From Adiantum capillus-veneris (Eukaryota; Streptophyta; Polypodiopsida; Polypodiales; Pteridaceae), in the NCBI GenBank assembly GCA_014529385.2, contig CM043961.1, forward strand, positions 12,276,478 through 12,340,477: 64,000 bases of DNA, read 5' to 3'. The notes under the pieces are model-generated. The model did not search any database. It worked only from the letters and a program-made list of their open reading frames with translations, and was not told where the DNA came from. Position numbers and translations under genes: made by a program. This document shows, piece by piece, positions 53,643 through 64,000 of the stretch (position 1 is the stretch's first letter; the number at the start of each line of letters is the position of its first letter).

Positions 53643-54290
53643 CCATCATTCAAGCACCAGAGGGCCAAGGAGACACCGCTGGTCAAATTTTATCGAAATT
53701 GGGCAAATCGGGGACCGTACAAAGGTGGTGGGATACCCATGGCACACGATAGTGCTCGGCGCAAAAAAAAAAGCCGTGTGTGCCACAATGTGCAAGGGGC
53801 CATTTTGACTAGGTACTTGCCAATGCTTATGGTTAATGTTATGCTCATGGATCACAAGAAAAGAATTAAATACTTTCCATGTAAAAAACCGTGCTGACAT
53901 ATTTGGACCATAATAGAATGTGAAAATCCGTTACATCTAGGTACCAAATGAACTAGTTCATTAACAAAACATAACTTTCTTGCATGTGTAAACAACCATC
54001 CGTTAAAGTTTTTTAACTGTACTTGTAACCTTGACAAGTCTTAGTAGGTATCCGACAATTTTTGACCATTGAAATTGTTCCTGATACGACATGCTCAAAA
54101 TGGTATAATAAACGGGTTAAAATGCCCCCCTGCACGTCGCAGCACACAAGTTTTTTTTTTGCGCCAGGTGAACTTGTCGGGCACCATCCTGTTCCATGGG
54201 CATCCCGCCACCTTCATATAGCCCCCAATTTGCCTGGTTTTGACAAAATTTGATCGATGTTCCCTCGGCCCTTGGGTGTTCGAACGGTGG
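53643..54290. mobile_element. Complete foldback (long terminal inverted repeat) element
   Basis: About 650 bp. The first ~190 bp (53,643-53,830) are similar to the reverse complement of the last ~190 bp (about 54,100-54,290), including ccatgggcatccc / gggatacccatgg and the caagcacc...agggcc end blocks. The middle is AT-rich and noncoding. This is the structure of a foldback-type MITE. I see no clear target duplication at this copy, possibly because the unit was later duplicated. Confidence 0.75.
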
Positions 54291-55190
54291 CCGTTTCGTG
54301 CACGCATTGTGATAATGAAATATTTTGGAGAATATGAACAAAAAAATTACAAAGTAAAGAATGATGGGCAAAATATAGTACAAAAGAAAAAATATTCTTT
54401 GCTACTTTGGGAATTACGTCATGGTTGGTTAGTTTTTTGGCGAATTACATCTATGGGTATGGGCCGAATGGCTGACCTAGCACCAAGGGTTTTTACAATT
54501 TCATCTGGGTTTGTCACCCCTTGACCTAGGCTTAGGGCACAATGGGAGAGGACTGACCCAGGGTGCTTGCTTGTAAAGGCATACAAGGCTCCCTTGTGAT
54601 CCATCAATATATATATGTGAGCATTTTGTGTGAGGGAATCTTTGGCAAGGATGACACTCAATTCTTTGCACTTGAGAAGCTCCGTAATACCATGCTTGGA
54701 GAATTCTGTGTGAGTAACTCAAAGAATCAATGGTCCCAGGTGGCTTAGGTAGTGCCACAAGTACCTATCCCTACCCATGGGCACATTATGAGAACCTCCA
54801 ACTTGCATTGCAAACTTATCAACATGGTATGCGGTTTGCAAAACATTTTAAAGGTATTTAACACTTGTTGTAAGGAAACATAGACAATCATTTAGTTGTA
54901 AGGAAACATAGACAATCATTTATGTTTAAAAATGTTTACCTCAATGTCTTCATCCATCTCTTCAAGATTTTTCCTTGCAAGGTCAATGCTAGAGCGACCA
55001 TCTCCACCCATAGGAATCAACAATTTGTGTGGATAAAAAGCGCTTTTTGAGATGCTTTCATAAAACGAGGCACATGATTTTTTTTATCTCCACTAGGGTA
55101 CTTGCCACCATTTACACCAACTTCTGTTTGTTTTCATTGGGGAGGAAGGAGAGACTTTTTGGGAGGCTTTGGTCTTCAAAGTCAATTTGA
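54291..55190. other. Intergenic stretch
   Basis: Short overlapping minus-strand frames (54,419-54,758) with no recognised domain. A short direct repeat (gttgtaaggaaacatagacaatcattta) occurs at about 54,863-54,922. Nothing else. Confidence 0.35.
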
Positions 55191-55193
55191 AAT

Positions 55194-55965
55194 TTAGCCA
55201 TCTCTTCCTTCCCACACGCGCGCATAGATAGCAATCACTGAGAGCAACTCATCTTCTCTGAGTCCTCGTGTTTTAGCAATGTCGTCAAGGAGCAAAAATT
55301 GATGACCCTCTACCAGCAGTGCATGCAAACTTATGAGAATTTGGAGGTTAGGGACTTCCTCCAACACCTCATCTCCCTCTATCATCCGATCTTCCTCCTC
55401 AATGGAGCAAGGCTCTTACGAGAGGACGAGTGCCATATATGCTTCAATCTTCTCATCATCCTCTTTGATAACTTCATTTGACTCCTCCACAATGGTCATA
55501 GGGGGTTTCTTGCCTCAAGTTTCTTGCTGGCCTTTTCCATTGATTTTCCCTTGTCTATGTCCTCAAGCACAAGTAAGACCAGAACCATGTCCCAAGAAAT
55601 GAATTTGGGTGCCTATGTACCCCATGCCCAAGTCTATGAGGTCATTCTCATCCTCTATCCTATAGTCCCATTCAATGAGCCCTTTAACAAAAATCAACAA
55701 TCGAAAGAAAAAGTTTTTGTCGACCGCGTAGATGTGTTTGAGAAAATCTACTAGCAACCATGCCGTGTTGGATCCCTGTAACAGTATGGCATATTTCTCC
55801 ACGTGCTATGCCATGTAGTCAAGAAAGCTTTGTAATGCCTTTGCATGCATGTTGGTAGTGGCCTCCATGATGATCGTCCCCTCGAACACACTGACTAGTG
55901 CATGAGCTCAATTTGCAAGGCTGACCTTTTCCATTTGTGCAAAAAGTGCATCAAAAGACATTGCC
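55194..55965 (-). pseudogene. Degraded minus-strand reading frame, unknown function
   Basis: Begins with MAMSFDALFAQMEKV at about 55,963 and reads in one frame with stops at about 55,907 and 55,817. It contains EKYAILLQGSNTAWLLVDFL and KNFFFRLLIFVKGLIEWDYR, then, in neighbouring frames, KKPPMTIVEESNEVIKEDDE and EGDEVLEEVPNLQILISL. Acidic in the second half. No family recognised; a decayed gag-like or host gene are both possible. Confidence 0.4.
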
Positions 55966-56700
55966 ATGGTTTTGTTCGTGAAGAAAATGGCAAGAGGGCT
56001 TAGAGCTAGAGTTTTGTGAATGTGAGAAATGAAGTTTAAAAACCTAGAAAATGACTTATATACGTAAAGCCACTTTAAAAAAATAAAATAAAATTAACAT
56101 AAAATTAGCTTAAAATTATATCTTTAACAAAACCATCCTTCAAAGCATCAAAAGACACCGAGGTTGAATGCATTGCGTGCCAAATCAATGAAATTGAACA
56201 TTTCAATCCAAATAAAAAAAAACTTAAAAATCAACAAGTATGCTTAGAGACAAGATTCAAAACACAATATGCATTAATGTGAACGAAATTCACATTAGTT
56301 ACAAGCTTTTACAAAAATACATTGCAAAAATGAAATGTTCTCACAAAGAAATCTCTTCTCTTTTCTAGATCAAACAACCTTGTCATTGACTACAAAGATG
56401 TATTGCTTGGGCAATGCATATCTAAGATTGAGATACTCGCAAAGACGACTAAAGTGCCATTTTCTATTCACAGAGATGTCATGCATCGCATGGTTGTGGA
56501 GGCATATTTGCATGTCAACGGATTCTCTAATAGCAACATCAGAGTCTAGTGCCTCCCATTCTCCCATCGTTAGCTCCCATTCTCCCATTGTTAGCTTCCA
56601 TCTTCTATAGGGAGGGAAAGACCATTAACATGCTTTGCTTCACAATATTGTGTCTGCACACTAAGTTCTCACCAATAGAAAAGCACTTAATTATGTATTC
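55966..56700. other. AT-rich intergenic stretch
   Basis: No recognised gene. A small tandem repeat of tagctcccattctcccat occurs at about 56,571-56,600. Confidence 0.35.
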
Positions 56701-57087
56701 CTAGTGATTGATCACCTTGGTCTCCCATCCAACTGCAAGGAAGCCACTCATTGCACTTTCTGCTTTGCAAGTCCATATTGTTGGTGTCCTTTGAACACTT
56801 TGCAATCGAAAGACATACAAAAACACATGAAGAAACATAAACCATGCTATCGTTGCTTTGTGGGAACCATAGGTGCGCTTTGCAGGAAAACTCGATGAAG
56901 CCAATGTTGCCTCTAGCTTTAGTTGTGAAGAGACATACACATGTTGCACCTTTTCAAGCCACTTACCATCTTGGGTTTGCTTGAACTCCATGATTATTTC
57001 CTTCCATTGGTGTACGCAAGAAGCTATGTGTCTCCTTGCCACCTTGTGTGCACCTCTTGAGTTGGGATGCATTGTCACCCACATCAA
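56701..57087 (-). other. Open frame of 128 codons, unknown
   Basis: Minus-strand frame with GAHKVARRHIASCVHQWKEI near its start. No domain recognised, and the ends do not look like a defined gene. May belong with the degraded frame at 55,194-55,965, which has the same orientation. Confidence 0.3.
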
Positions 57088-57715
57088 TCATTTGTAGTCG
57101 ATCGTCACCCAACATGCATTATCATTTTGTACATTGTTGAAATAAATGGAGTCAATAACACTCCTAGGTCGTCGTGTACGTGATGATTCCATGGGCTATA
57201 GTAGCACAACTTGCACATAGACACTTATGATTAACCTATGCACATCCATGTTCTTAGCTGCATAAAGAGCAAGATTAGAAGGTACACAAAGACGGTCAAT
57301 GCCACTTACTGCTATGTTGTTCCACCTCTGCAAGTTGGTTACATGGGGAAGATGATGTAAGGAAGCTATAGAGGGACTCTATATCCACTCTAGAGAGCTT
57401 AATGGAGAAATAGCAGGAAACCTCTTGAGGAAAGAAAACGAGAAGATCTAGTAGAGGGATATGTTGTAGATCTTCAACTTTAGGTAGAGGTGTGGTAGTG
57501 AGGTTCATAGAGAAATGGGGAGCTTCAACATTAGGTGTGTAGTGAGGCTCATAGAGCAATGAGAGCTTGAGGAGAGTGCAAGAAGCTTGAGGAGGGAAAG
57601 GAGGTTTATTGCAGAGGCTTTTGGGAGGGAAAAGTGACATTGAGGAAAGAGATGCAACTTGCAAGGTGGAGTGAAGAGAAGTGAAAGATGATGTAGTAGA
57701 GAGAGGGAGGGAATG
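57088..57715. other. Intergenic stretch with short-repeat structure
   Basis: Around 57,490-57,560 two diverged copies of a gtagtgaggttcatagag motif occur. Minus-strand Leu/Ser-rich frames (57,296-57,720) are of the same style as those at 58,999-59,480. No gene recognised. Confidence 0.35.
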
Positions 57716-57719
57716 ATCA

Positions 57720-58010
57720 ATACATTGTTGGAGGGACCCGCTTTTAGGAGAGAGGGGAGAAGAAACTAGCAGCCACTAAAGAGAGAAAGGATTGATTTTT
57801 ATCCTAATTTTAGAGAAAAGTTCAATTTTTTGAATTTATAAGAGATTTTCTCTTTATATCATAAAAAAGAGTACAAGTTTGACCACTTGCTTTTAGACCC
57901 TGCCATACCCATCATTTCAGTCCACCCATTTGCCCACTCCATACTCTCATTTTTAATCCCATGGCAAATAAAGAGGCTCCCTTAGACCCATTTCTTCCTG
58001 ATAAGTTTAT
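57720..58010. repeat. Dispersed direct repeat, copy A
   Basis: Similar along its length to 59,490-59,765 (for example atttttaatcccatgg.aaataaagaggc). Both copies follow purine-rich sequence with minus-strand Leu/Ser-rich frames, so a larger unit of about 1.75 kb period may be duplicated. Confidence 0.7.
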
Positions 58011-59025
58011 ATTGTGATGATCGCATGACATGCTTTTGTTTGCGAGCTCAAATATCCATCTATTTTAGACTACTGTGAGGCATATAAGTATTGAAATTGA
58101 TAATAAGTCTTGTCTTCAATTGATATTTTTTCAATTGACTTGTATTTGAACTTAAGAGTGTAATTTTTGGCCTAACTATTTTGTTGTTGATTCATATTCT
58201 TTTGAGATAAAACTAAGCAGAATTTCAAGTCCTCTTCTATTGTTATTTTTCTATTTGCACAGCCACTTAGAAACTTGACGAAAACATACTTAAACACTAT
58301 ATAGGATACTCATCCACCATTTTCCATTATCATCAACATGTCTTGAGGCTGTCTTACACTTATGGCATTTTGTCTCAAACTCTCATTCTTGGGTGTTAGG
58401 AGCAACAACAACATATTTTTATACATCCCATCAAATTTTGAAGCTAATTATTGACTAATCCTCATGTTTGTAGTTCTAGTGGTTAGTTTTAGTTGTGCAA
58501 GTTTACATCTAGCTCAAATGGATGTATGATTTGAGCTATCAAAGAAATAGATACACACCTCCAGTATCATACTTCTTGAGGCATACTTTAAAATTGAATC
58601 AATTTTAGTCGACAGTCGGGTTTCTTTCATAATGTTCACCTTAACTAGCTCATCTCAAGTTATAATGTTTGCAAGTAAAGTCATGCCATAGAGATAACCA
58701 AGGTGATTTGGAACAACAAAAATTAGGATTGGAGGTTTTTCTCTACTGAAACTTACTCAAATTTTAAGTACAAAGTGACAGTAAGGGTTTTAAAGCTTAT
58801 GCCATACCTAGTCCATTGGGCACATTCACACAAATTCACCAGATTATGTAGTGTACACTTTTCAACCGTGTCGATTCACTGGTTTAGGCAACACCAACTT
58901 TTTAGTGTTTCCTAAACCTGTGTTGATTCACCGATTTAGTGCTTCAGATATACCACTTCATGTAGAGGCTTGAAGATCATTCAACCTCACCTTTACACCT
59001 ACATAAGGAAGAAGGACCAAGGAAG
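58011..59025. other. AT-rich intergenic stretch
   Basis: No long reading frame and no RNA gene seen. Confidence 0.4.
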
Positions 59026-59029
59026 GTGT

Positions 59030-59497
59030 TGATGAAGATACTCTAGAAGCAGCTGCGTTACAGATCTACTACTTTCTGTAGAGGTGTGAAGGTGAGGCTG
59101 AGGGATCAATGGAGCATCAATGGAGAAGAGATATTTTGAGGTCTTTTGAGAGAAAGCGTTCTTAGATAGATGTAGCAATCTTGGAGAGTGTAAAGAGGAG
59201 AGAGAGAATGTCAACATGTTTTTTGAAAGACCACCTAGAAGCAGCTGCGTTACAGATCTATTACTTTTTGTAGAGGTGTGAAGGTGAGGCTGTGATGAAG
59301 ATACTCTAGAAGCAGCTGCGTTACAGATCTACTACTTTCTGTAGAGGTGTGAAGGTGAGGCTGAGGGATCAATGGAGCATCAATGGAGAAGAGATATTTT
59401 GAGGTCTTTTGAGAGAAAGCGTTCTTAGATAGATGTCGCAATCTTGGAGAGTGTAAAGAGGAGAGAGAGAATGTCAACATGTTTTTTGAAAGACCCC
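59030..59497. repeat. Recent tandem duplication (~203-bp unit with partial copy)
   Basis: 59,030-59,231 and 59,294-59,497 are nearly identical (I see only one or two substitutions, one at about 59,183/59,446). Between them, 59,232-59,293 is a partial, slightly diverged copy of the unit's start. The high identity points to a very recent event. Confidence 0.9.
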
Positions 59498-59765
59498 CTT
59501 TTAGGAGGGGGATCAGTAGCCCCTAGAGAGAAAAAGTTTTACCCCAAATTTATGAAAAAAGGTTCAATTTTATTTATTTTCTCACTTTATTAATAAAGAA
59601 AAGACCCATCCACCTCAAGGCCTATAAGTTTGACCATTCACTTTTAGAACCTATCACACCCACCATTTCAACCCACATGGCAGTCCCCCATTTGCTCATT
59701 CCTTAATGTCATTTTTAATCCCATGGAAAATAAAGAGGCCCTCCTACACCCCATTCCCTTCCTAA
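59498..59765. repeat. Dispersed direct repeat, copy B
   Basis: Second copy of 57,720-58,010, diverged by roughly a fifth with small length differences. Confidence 0.7.
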
Positions 59766-59767
59766 TG

Positions 59768-59896
<129 letters not shown>

Positions 59897-59900
59897 ATTC

Positions 59901-59905
<5 letters not shown>

Positions 59906-59935
<30 letters not shown>
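59906..59935. repeat. (TG)n microsatellite
   Basis: About 30 bp of TG repeats, inverted relative to 59,770-59,895. Confidence 0.97.
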
Positions 59936-59936
<1 letters not shown>

Positions 59937-60506
59937 TTGCCTTTCTAGGAAAAGTCCCTTGAATCATTCTTTCCATATGAGGCAAGAGGCTCTCCCTCAT
60001 CATATTTGCGAATTCTTGCAAAGCCCATTACTGTGTGTCCATCTTGGCATTGGTTTGGTTTGATTAGTTTTGGCATTTTGGCCAATGATCTTTAGCACAT
60101 TATGCTTAGGGCTTTATGCTTTTGCACGATGAGTAGTAGGTTGTGTGGCCTCAAGGCCATAATGCTTGTAGGGTTTCTTGTTTTTGCAAATCATGTCGTT
60201 ATGTTGCTCAAACTTTGGCAGGATGCTTGGCCCATAAGGTGTGTTTGCAAATGTGTGTTCACTCAATTTTGTGTTTCCATAGCTTGAAATATTTTTGGGG
60301 TTATCTAATTGGTCAATTGAGAGTGTGTTTTGCATGGGCCTTGAGACTTAAAGCATTGGACGAGGTAGAGCATACTATAGGATCTGCAAAATACTGAATG
60401 GAAGAGCTAAAAAGCACTCTCTTTGACTAGGATTGTCACTTAGAGAGGGGTGTGTAGGAGATACGGTAGGAGCAAGGAGGAGATCCTAGTGTGTGAGTTG
60501 TAATGT

Positions 60507-60546
<40 letters not shown>

Positions 60547-60900
60547 ATGTTTCAACATCATCTCTTCAACTATTTATGACATAGAAGTGGTCACACAATC
60601 ATGCAATTTATATTGCCTTAAGAAATGACCCTTCACTATGCAACAATATGAATTTCCTTTGGCCCTCAAAGCATTTTTACTCTGCATCAGTACGTTGTGG
60701 CCGCAAAGAAGACGAGGTCATAGGAGGGGAATCACATGGCAATGTAGTAGGTCTAGGAGTGGTAGAACCATCTTAAACATTAGGTTTGGTAGGTGTAGGC
60801 ACTACCAAAGCCTCATCCACGGTAGAAGGCATATTTTCAATCATTAAACCCAATGTTTCTTTCAATTGATCCCACATTAATCCCATGTCTCAACACTCTT
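59936..60900. other. Intergenic stretch
   Basis: A further (TG)n tract at about 60,504-60,544. Short frames at 60,102-60,397 and 60,638-60,847 match nothing known. Confidence 0.4.
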
Positions 60901-61590
60901 AAGGCCAATGAAATGTGACAGGGAACAAATAATTATTCAAGACAAATACTCTTGCAGATAGTTTGGGTTGATGATTATGCCAAGAGAATAATTTTTTTCT
61001 AAACTTATCCAGTACCCAATCCTATCTTTGGTTGAAGGACACCTTGAACTCCGTTGGGATCCCCAACGGTCTAAAAACTTGACCTTCCACAATAGGCTTA
61101 CATCCAGCTTGAGAAACAATATCTAGGAAGCTTTCATTATATAATCTAAAGCCTATTTTTGCATGGTTAATAACAAAGCCATTGGTTAGGCGAAAGAGGT
61201 TTAATCATTCCCAAAACCTCTCAACAGAATGCTTATTATTTCTAACTAAAGAATTGGTGTCCTATGCAAACTATTGAAGACAAAGTTGATTACTAGATCC
61301 TGCTATAATGATTCCTAGCAAAAGACATTTCTCTAGGAAACCCTTGACTAGCCACCCCAAAGCATCAAAAGAAACAACATATAATAAAGGAGATAAAGGA
61401 CAAACCTCTTTGATGGATTTACATAGAGGAATGGCTTCAATTAAGGACCCATTAATTGAAATTCTAGCAATTGTATTTCCAAATAGTAAATGTACAAAAC
61501 TGATAAATTTCCTATCTAGACTCATGTCATGCAAAGTCTCAAGCAAAAAATCCCATTCAATTCTGTCATAAGCCTTGTCAAAATCAGTTT
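60900..61590 (-). pseudogene. LINE (L1-type) reverse transcriptase fragment
   Basis: Minus strand from about 61,585: TQTDFDKAYDRIEWDFLLET, LFGNTIARISINGSLIEAIP, then IKEVCPLSPLLYVVSFDALG. These are RT motifs of plant L1-type elements (FDKAYD.., G..QGCPLSPLL). The Gln of QGCP is Glu-Val here. Downstream, across stops (about 61,270-60,900), come LGIPTEFKVSFNQ and WHNHQPKLSARVFVLNNYL, the region after the polymerase active site. The FADD box itself is not evident, being lost near 61,260. The 5' end is cut by the LTR at 61,595. Confidence 0.82.
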
Positions 61591-61594
61591 GAGT

Positions 61595-61850
61595 GAATAG
61601 GAGGCTTGGTGACTGCCCAACGCTCCCTATCGCTTGGTGTTGACTTGGTGTTAAAGTCATTACATGCGACAATGGAGTCATCACTGAGCGAATAGGAGGC
61701 TTGGTGACTGCCCAACACTCCCTATCGCTTGGTGTTGACCTTGGTGTTAAAGTCATTACATGCGATAGTGGAGTCAGCACCGAGAAAATAGGAGGCTTGG
61801 TGACTGCCCAATGCTCCCTATCGCTTGGTGCCGACCTTGGTAAATGGGAG
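61595..61850. repeat. Tandem repeat of ~95-bp units (2.7 copies)
   Basis: Units start at 61,595, 61,690 and about 61,786; each begins aataggaggcttggtgactg. They are over 90% alike by eye. The array sits where the U3 part of the LTR at 61.6-62.4 kb would be, like the enhancer-type repeats of some LTRs. Confidence 0.88.
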
Positions 61851-62123
61851 TCAGCCCAGTAAACATCCATAGATATCAAGTCAGGGACCGAGCTTGTCGG
61901 TCCTATAGGTGCTTGGGTGATCGCCGATCAAAGGTGCACCATATATCTCATTTGATACTATTTTTACTTTGACCTGCCACTGTGAGCCCCCATGTGTGAA
62001 TGGGTTAAACTCTTATAAAAGGTCTATTTTGACTTAAAATCCGGATTCTCTGAGGTGTAAGCTAAGAAGTGCTCTTGCTCCATCTCTGTCTCCTTCTCCT
62101 TCATGTGCTCACAGGTGTGTGTG

Positions 62124-62167
<44 letters not shown>

Positions 62168-62401
62168 GGCGACGCGATAAAGCATTGCAGTGACGGCGAC
62201 GCGATAGAGTGCGGCATCAACGGTAGCTCCTTCTTCTTCGCAGCACAAGATCCTTCACGATGGAAGCATTGAGCGGTGAGCGACACACCCCTGGCCCTTT
62301 GAGCTTGTTAGACTCTTCTAGTTGTGTGTTTGCAGCCTTTGGAGGCTCATACACAGTGCACATGCAAGTTCTCAGCTTCGATACGTACGGCAAAGCGTAC
62401 A
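61851..62401 (+). repeat. 5' LTR of a plus-strand gypsy element related to 39,468-52,535
   Basis: From about 61,880 the sequence aligns with the reverse complement of the LTR at 51,955-52,535 (cttgtcggtc, gatcgccgat, gaggtgcac, tgtgaatggg, tataaaagg TATA box near 62,015). It ends in CA at 62,400-62,401, next to the primer site. The LTR start is unclear; the tandem repeats at 61,595-61,850 may be part of U3. GA tract at 62,127-62,166. Confidence 0.75.
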
Positions 62402-62405
62402 TTTT

Positions 62406-62423
62406 TGGCACTGTTGCCGGGGA
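62406..62423 (+). promoter_or_regulatory. Primer-binding site of the plus-strand gypsy element
   Basis: tggcactgttgccgggga, the same site as at 51,933-51,950 and close to 1078-1095. Confidence 0.85.
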
Positions 62424-63215
62424 TAGCTTTGTATTAAGCTCAAGGAGCACTCAATGTACCTTGAGAAGCCTTTCTTCCATCTGTTTTCTATGTTTTGCTG
62501 TGTTGTGTTGACTGTCAGTGAGTGTGCAGAGTACCGTGTTTGACAAAGTGTTAGTAGAGATAGTTAGCATTAATTAGTTGTATTTAGCTGTGTTAATTAA
62601 AAAGAGGCTAGACAAAATTTGTAGGAGGTCCTATGTGAGTGTGGGAGCTCGGTGCCCACGCGGCCACATTATCCTCACAAAAGTTTTTTTTGTTAAAAAA
62701 AAAAAACCGCTCGAGAATATTGAGACCAAAAGAAATTTGGAAATTAAATGTAAAAAAAACCTTATCCTGAAAGGAAGGATCGAGATCGAGATCATTCCCC
62801 AAGCCCAAGCCCACCAGGCCCATGCCCAGGCCTCAGTCCTCAGTCGTATGATATACTACTCATGCTACCTTATATATAAAGACTAGCATCTTAAGTAAAG
62901 GGAGGGTATGTGGGACAAGTTCCTCAAGTCCTCCACCATCCCCTTCACACTCACCCTTTGGGCTTATTAATTCTAGCCCTCTCCCTACCTAGGAAAGACT
63001 AGTTTTAAGATTTCGAGAGCTGTACGTAACCGAATCGGGGGCAGTAAAGCATGACCCATCCCTCTAGCCAAGATGCTCGTTTTGAGCTATCGTACGCCAT
63101 ATTCTGTGGCTCGGTTAAAAAAAGGGACCAAAAATATAAAAAATTGGGTTGTAAACATATAAAAAACTAGGTGAGCGGCCTTCATGGGCACTCACCAACA
63201 CCTCTAGAGTGTTAA
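62424..63215 (+). other. Leader of the plus-strand gypsy element
   Basis: Noncoding, alignable in blocks with 51,356-51,900 (minus strand). Poly-A runs near 62,695-62,707 and 62,752-62,759. Confidence 0.6.
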
Positions 63216-63221
63216 GGTTAC

Positions 63222-64000
63222 ATGCACCTACGCTCTGATCATGTGCTAGAGGACAAGCACATCGAGAGTGTATCCATTTACGCGGACACTCATTATTCCT
63301 CTACCTTAAGCTCTAGGCTCTCAGCAGGAACCCAAGGTCGTACCACTCGGGACCCACATATTGCGTCTAGTGACTCTTCCTCTGACTACGACGTCATGGA
63401 GGGTTACCGGATGCCTAATCCTGATAGCTCAAGCACAGACATGCATGCCATGGGCCCACGGTCCAGACGAGCGTGCTTGGCCGCTTGAAGGAAACCTTTA
63501 GTAGAGCCTCTCGCTCCGAACATGGAGCTAATGATGTAAATGAGGGGGGTGGGAAAGTAAATTTTCCATTCATGACCAATGTAGACCCCATGCTCCTGGA
63601 GAATAAGCACGTGGATACTCCATTCACTGCACCTCCTGACTCTTCAGAGCTATTCCCCTCTGACGTTATACTACCTGATGGGAGAAGCCTTGCCGAAGTG
63701 CAAGAGGTTGAGCGGTATATTATTGCGGCTAGGGAAAAGGAAACCGAGAGCTTACGTAGGGCAGAGCAAAGGATAGATTTAAAAGAGAAAGGCCCTATGC
63801 CAACATCCATGCCAGGCGAGCAATTGAGTGCTCCTGAATTAGCGACCACTAAGGGTCAACCCATAGAGAGCCACATTGCATCTAGTTCAAAGGACACCCC
63901 TAGCACCTCAATCCTAGATGGAGCATTTCTAAACAAAAACTTGGAGTATGAAATACAAATGGAGACTCTAACCGACCTATACACATGTCACACCTATCAC
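63222..64000 (+). pseudogene. Gag-like frame of the plus-strand gypsy element (runs off the window)
   Basis: Frame from ATG 63,222 (MHLRSDHVLEDK) has a Ser/Asp-rich part and a stop at 63,486. Sequence with no stop continues in another frame from about 63,470 to the window end (GRLKETFSRASRSEHG, NFPFMTNVDPMLLENKH, then a Glu/Arg-rich stretch EVERYIIAAREKETESLRRA). A one-base shift near 63,475 would join the two. Position directly after the leader makes this gag. No capsid or zinc motif is reached before position 64,000, so the family is inferred from position and LTR only. Confidence 0.55.

Larger units (their letters stand above)
52937..54290 (+). repeat. Tandem-duplicated unit, copy 2 (uninterrupted)
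   Basis: About 1.35 kb, containing H3-like pseudogene copy 2 and a complete foldback element. It serves as the empty-site reference for the insertions in copy 1. Confidence 0.85.

Overview
The window is nuclear DNA of a land plant with a large, repeat-rich genome. Evidence: plant-type CACTA (En/Spm) transposons with TNP2 and Ptta/TNPA-like genes, plant Ty1/copia and Ty3/gypsy retrotransposons, L1-type LINE fragments, GT-AG introns, and one recognisable host gene of the NDR1/HIN1-like (NHL, LEA_2) family. Long (AC)n as well as (AG)n microsatellites are unusually abundant. This would fit a fern, lycophyte or gymnosperm at least as well as a flowering plant, but the sequence alone does not decide. 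There is no bacterial or organellar operon, rRNA gene or CRISPR array.

Layout. 1-1897: minus-strand 5' end of a gypsy-type element (LTR 1097-1897, primer site beside it, leader running off the left edge). 2.1-11.4 kb: graveyard of fragments, namely LINE endonuclease, a pair of inverted repeats 3.7 kb apart, a plus-strand gag with a CCHC knuckle, and a minus-strand copia integrase. 11.4-15.8 kb: probable remnant of another LTR element. 17,407-31,829: a complete CACTA element (TSD TAT) whose second gene is interrupted by a related CACTA element at 24,388-30,542 (TSD cat/aat). The inner element carries a stop-free four-exon TNP2-like gene that lacks its catalytic middle, plus a captured host gene of the HIPP (heavy-metal-associated isoprenylated protein) family. 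The outer element contains a roughly 245-bp near-perfect hairpin. 32,941-33,720: the NHL gene, minus strand, apparently intact.

36.6-54.3 kb is one nested structure. A 1.37-kb unit is tandemly duplicated (36,619 onward and 52,937-54,290). Each unit holds a histone-H3-like (possibly CENH3-like) pseudogene followed by a 0.65-kb foldback element. Copy 1 was split by a 1.88-kb putative solo LTR (37,579-39,457, TSD ccat) and by a minus-strand gypsy element (39,468-52,535, TSD ctgat/ctgac), itself split by a plus-strand copia element (42,120-47,783). Removing the insertions restores copy 1 to about the length of copy 2. The gypsy element has lost gag, its reverse transcriptase and the catalytic glutamate of integrase. 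The copia element has frameshifts in gag, integrase and RT.

54.3-61.6 kb: unrecognised degraded frames, tandem and dispersed repeats, a (CA)63 tract facing a (GT)n tract, and a minus-strand LINE reverse transcriptase. 61.6-64.0 kb: plus-strand gypsy element of the same broad family as the 39-52 kb one, with tandem repeats in its LTR, a primer site at 62,406 and a gag-like frame running off the right edge.

Very little here works together as host biology. The NHL gene is the only likely functional host gene. The points of most interest are the gene capture by CACTA, the duplicated H3-like pseudogene, the long hairpin between transposase genes, and the layered order of insertions.
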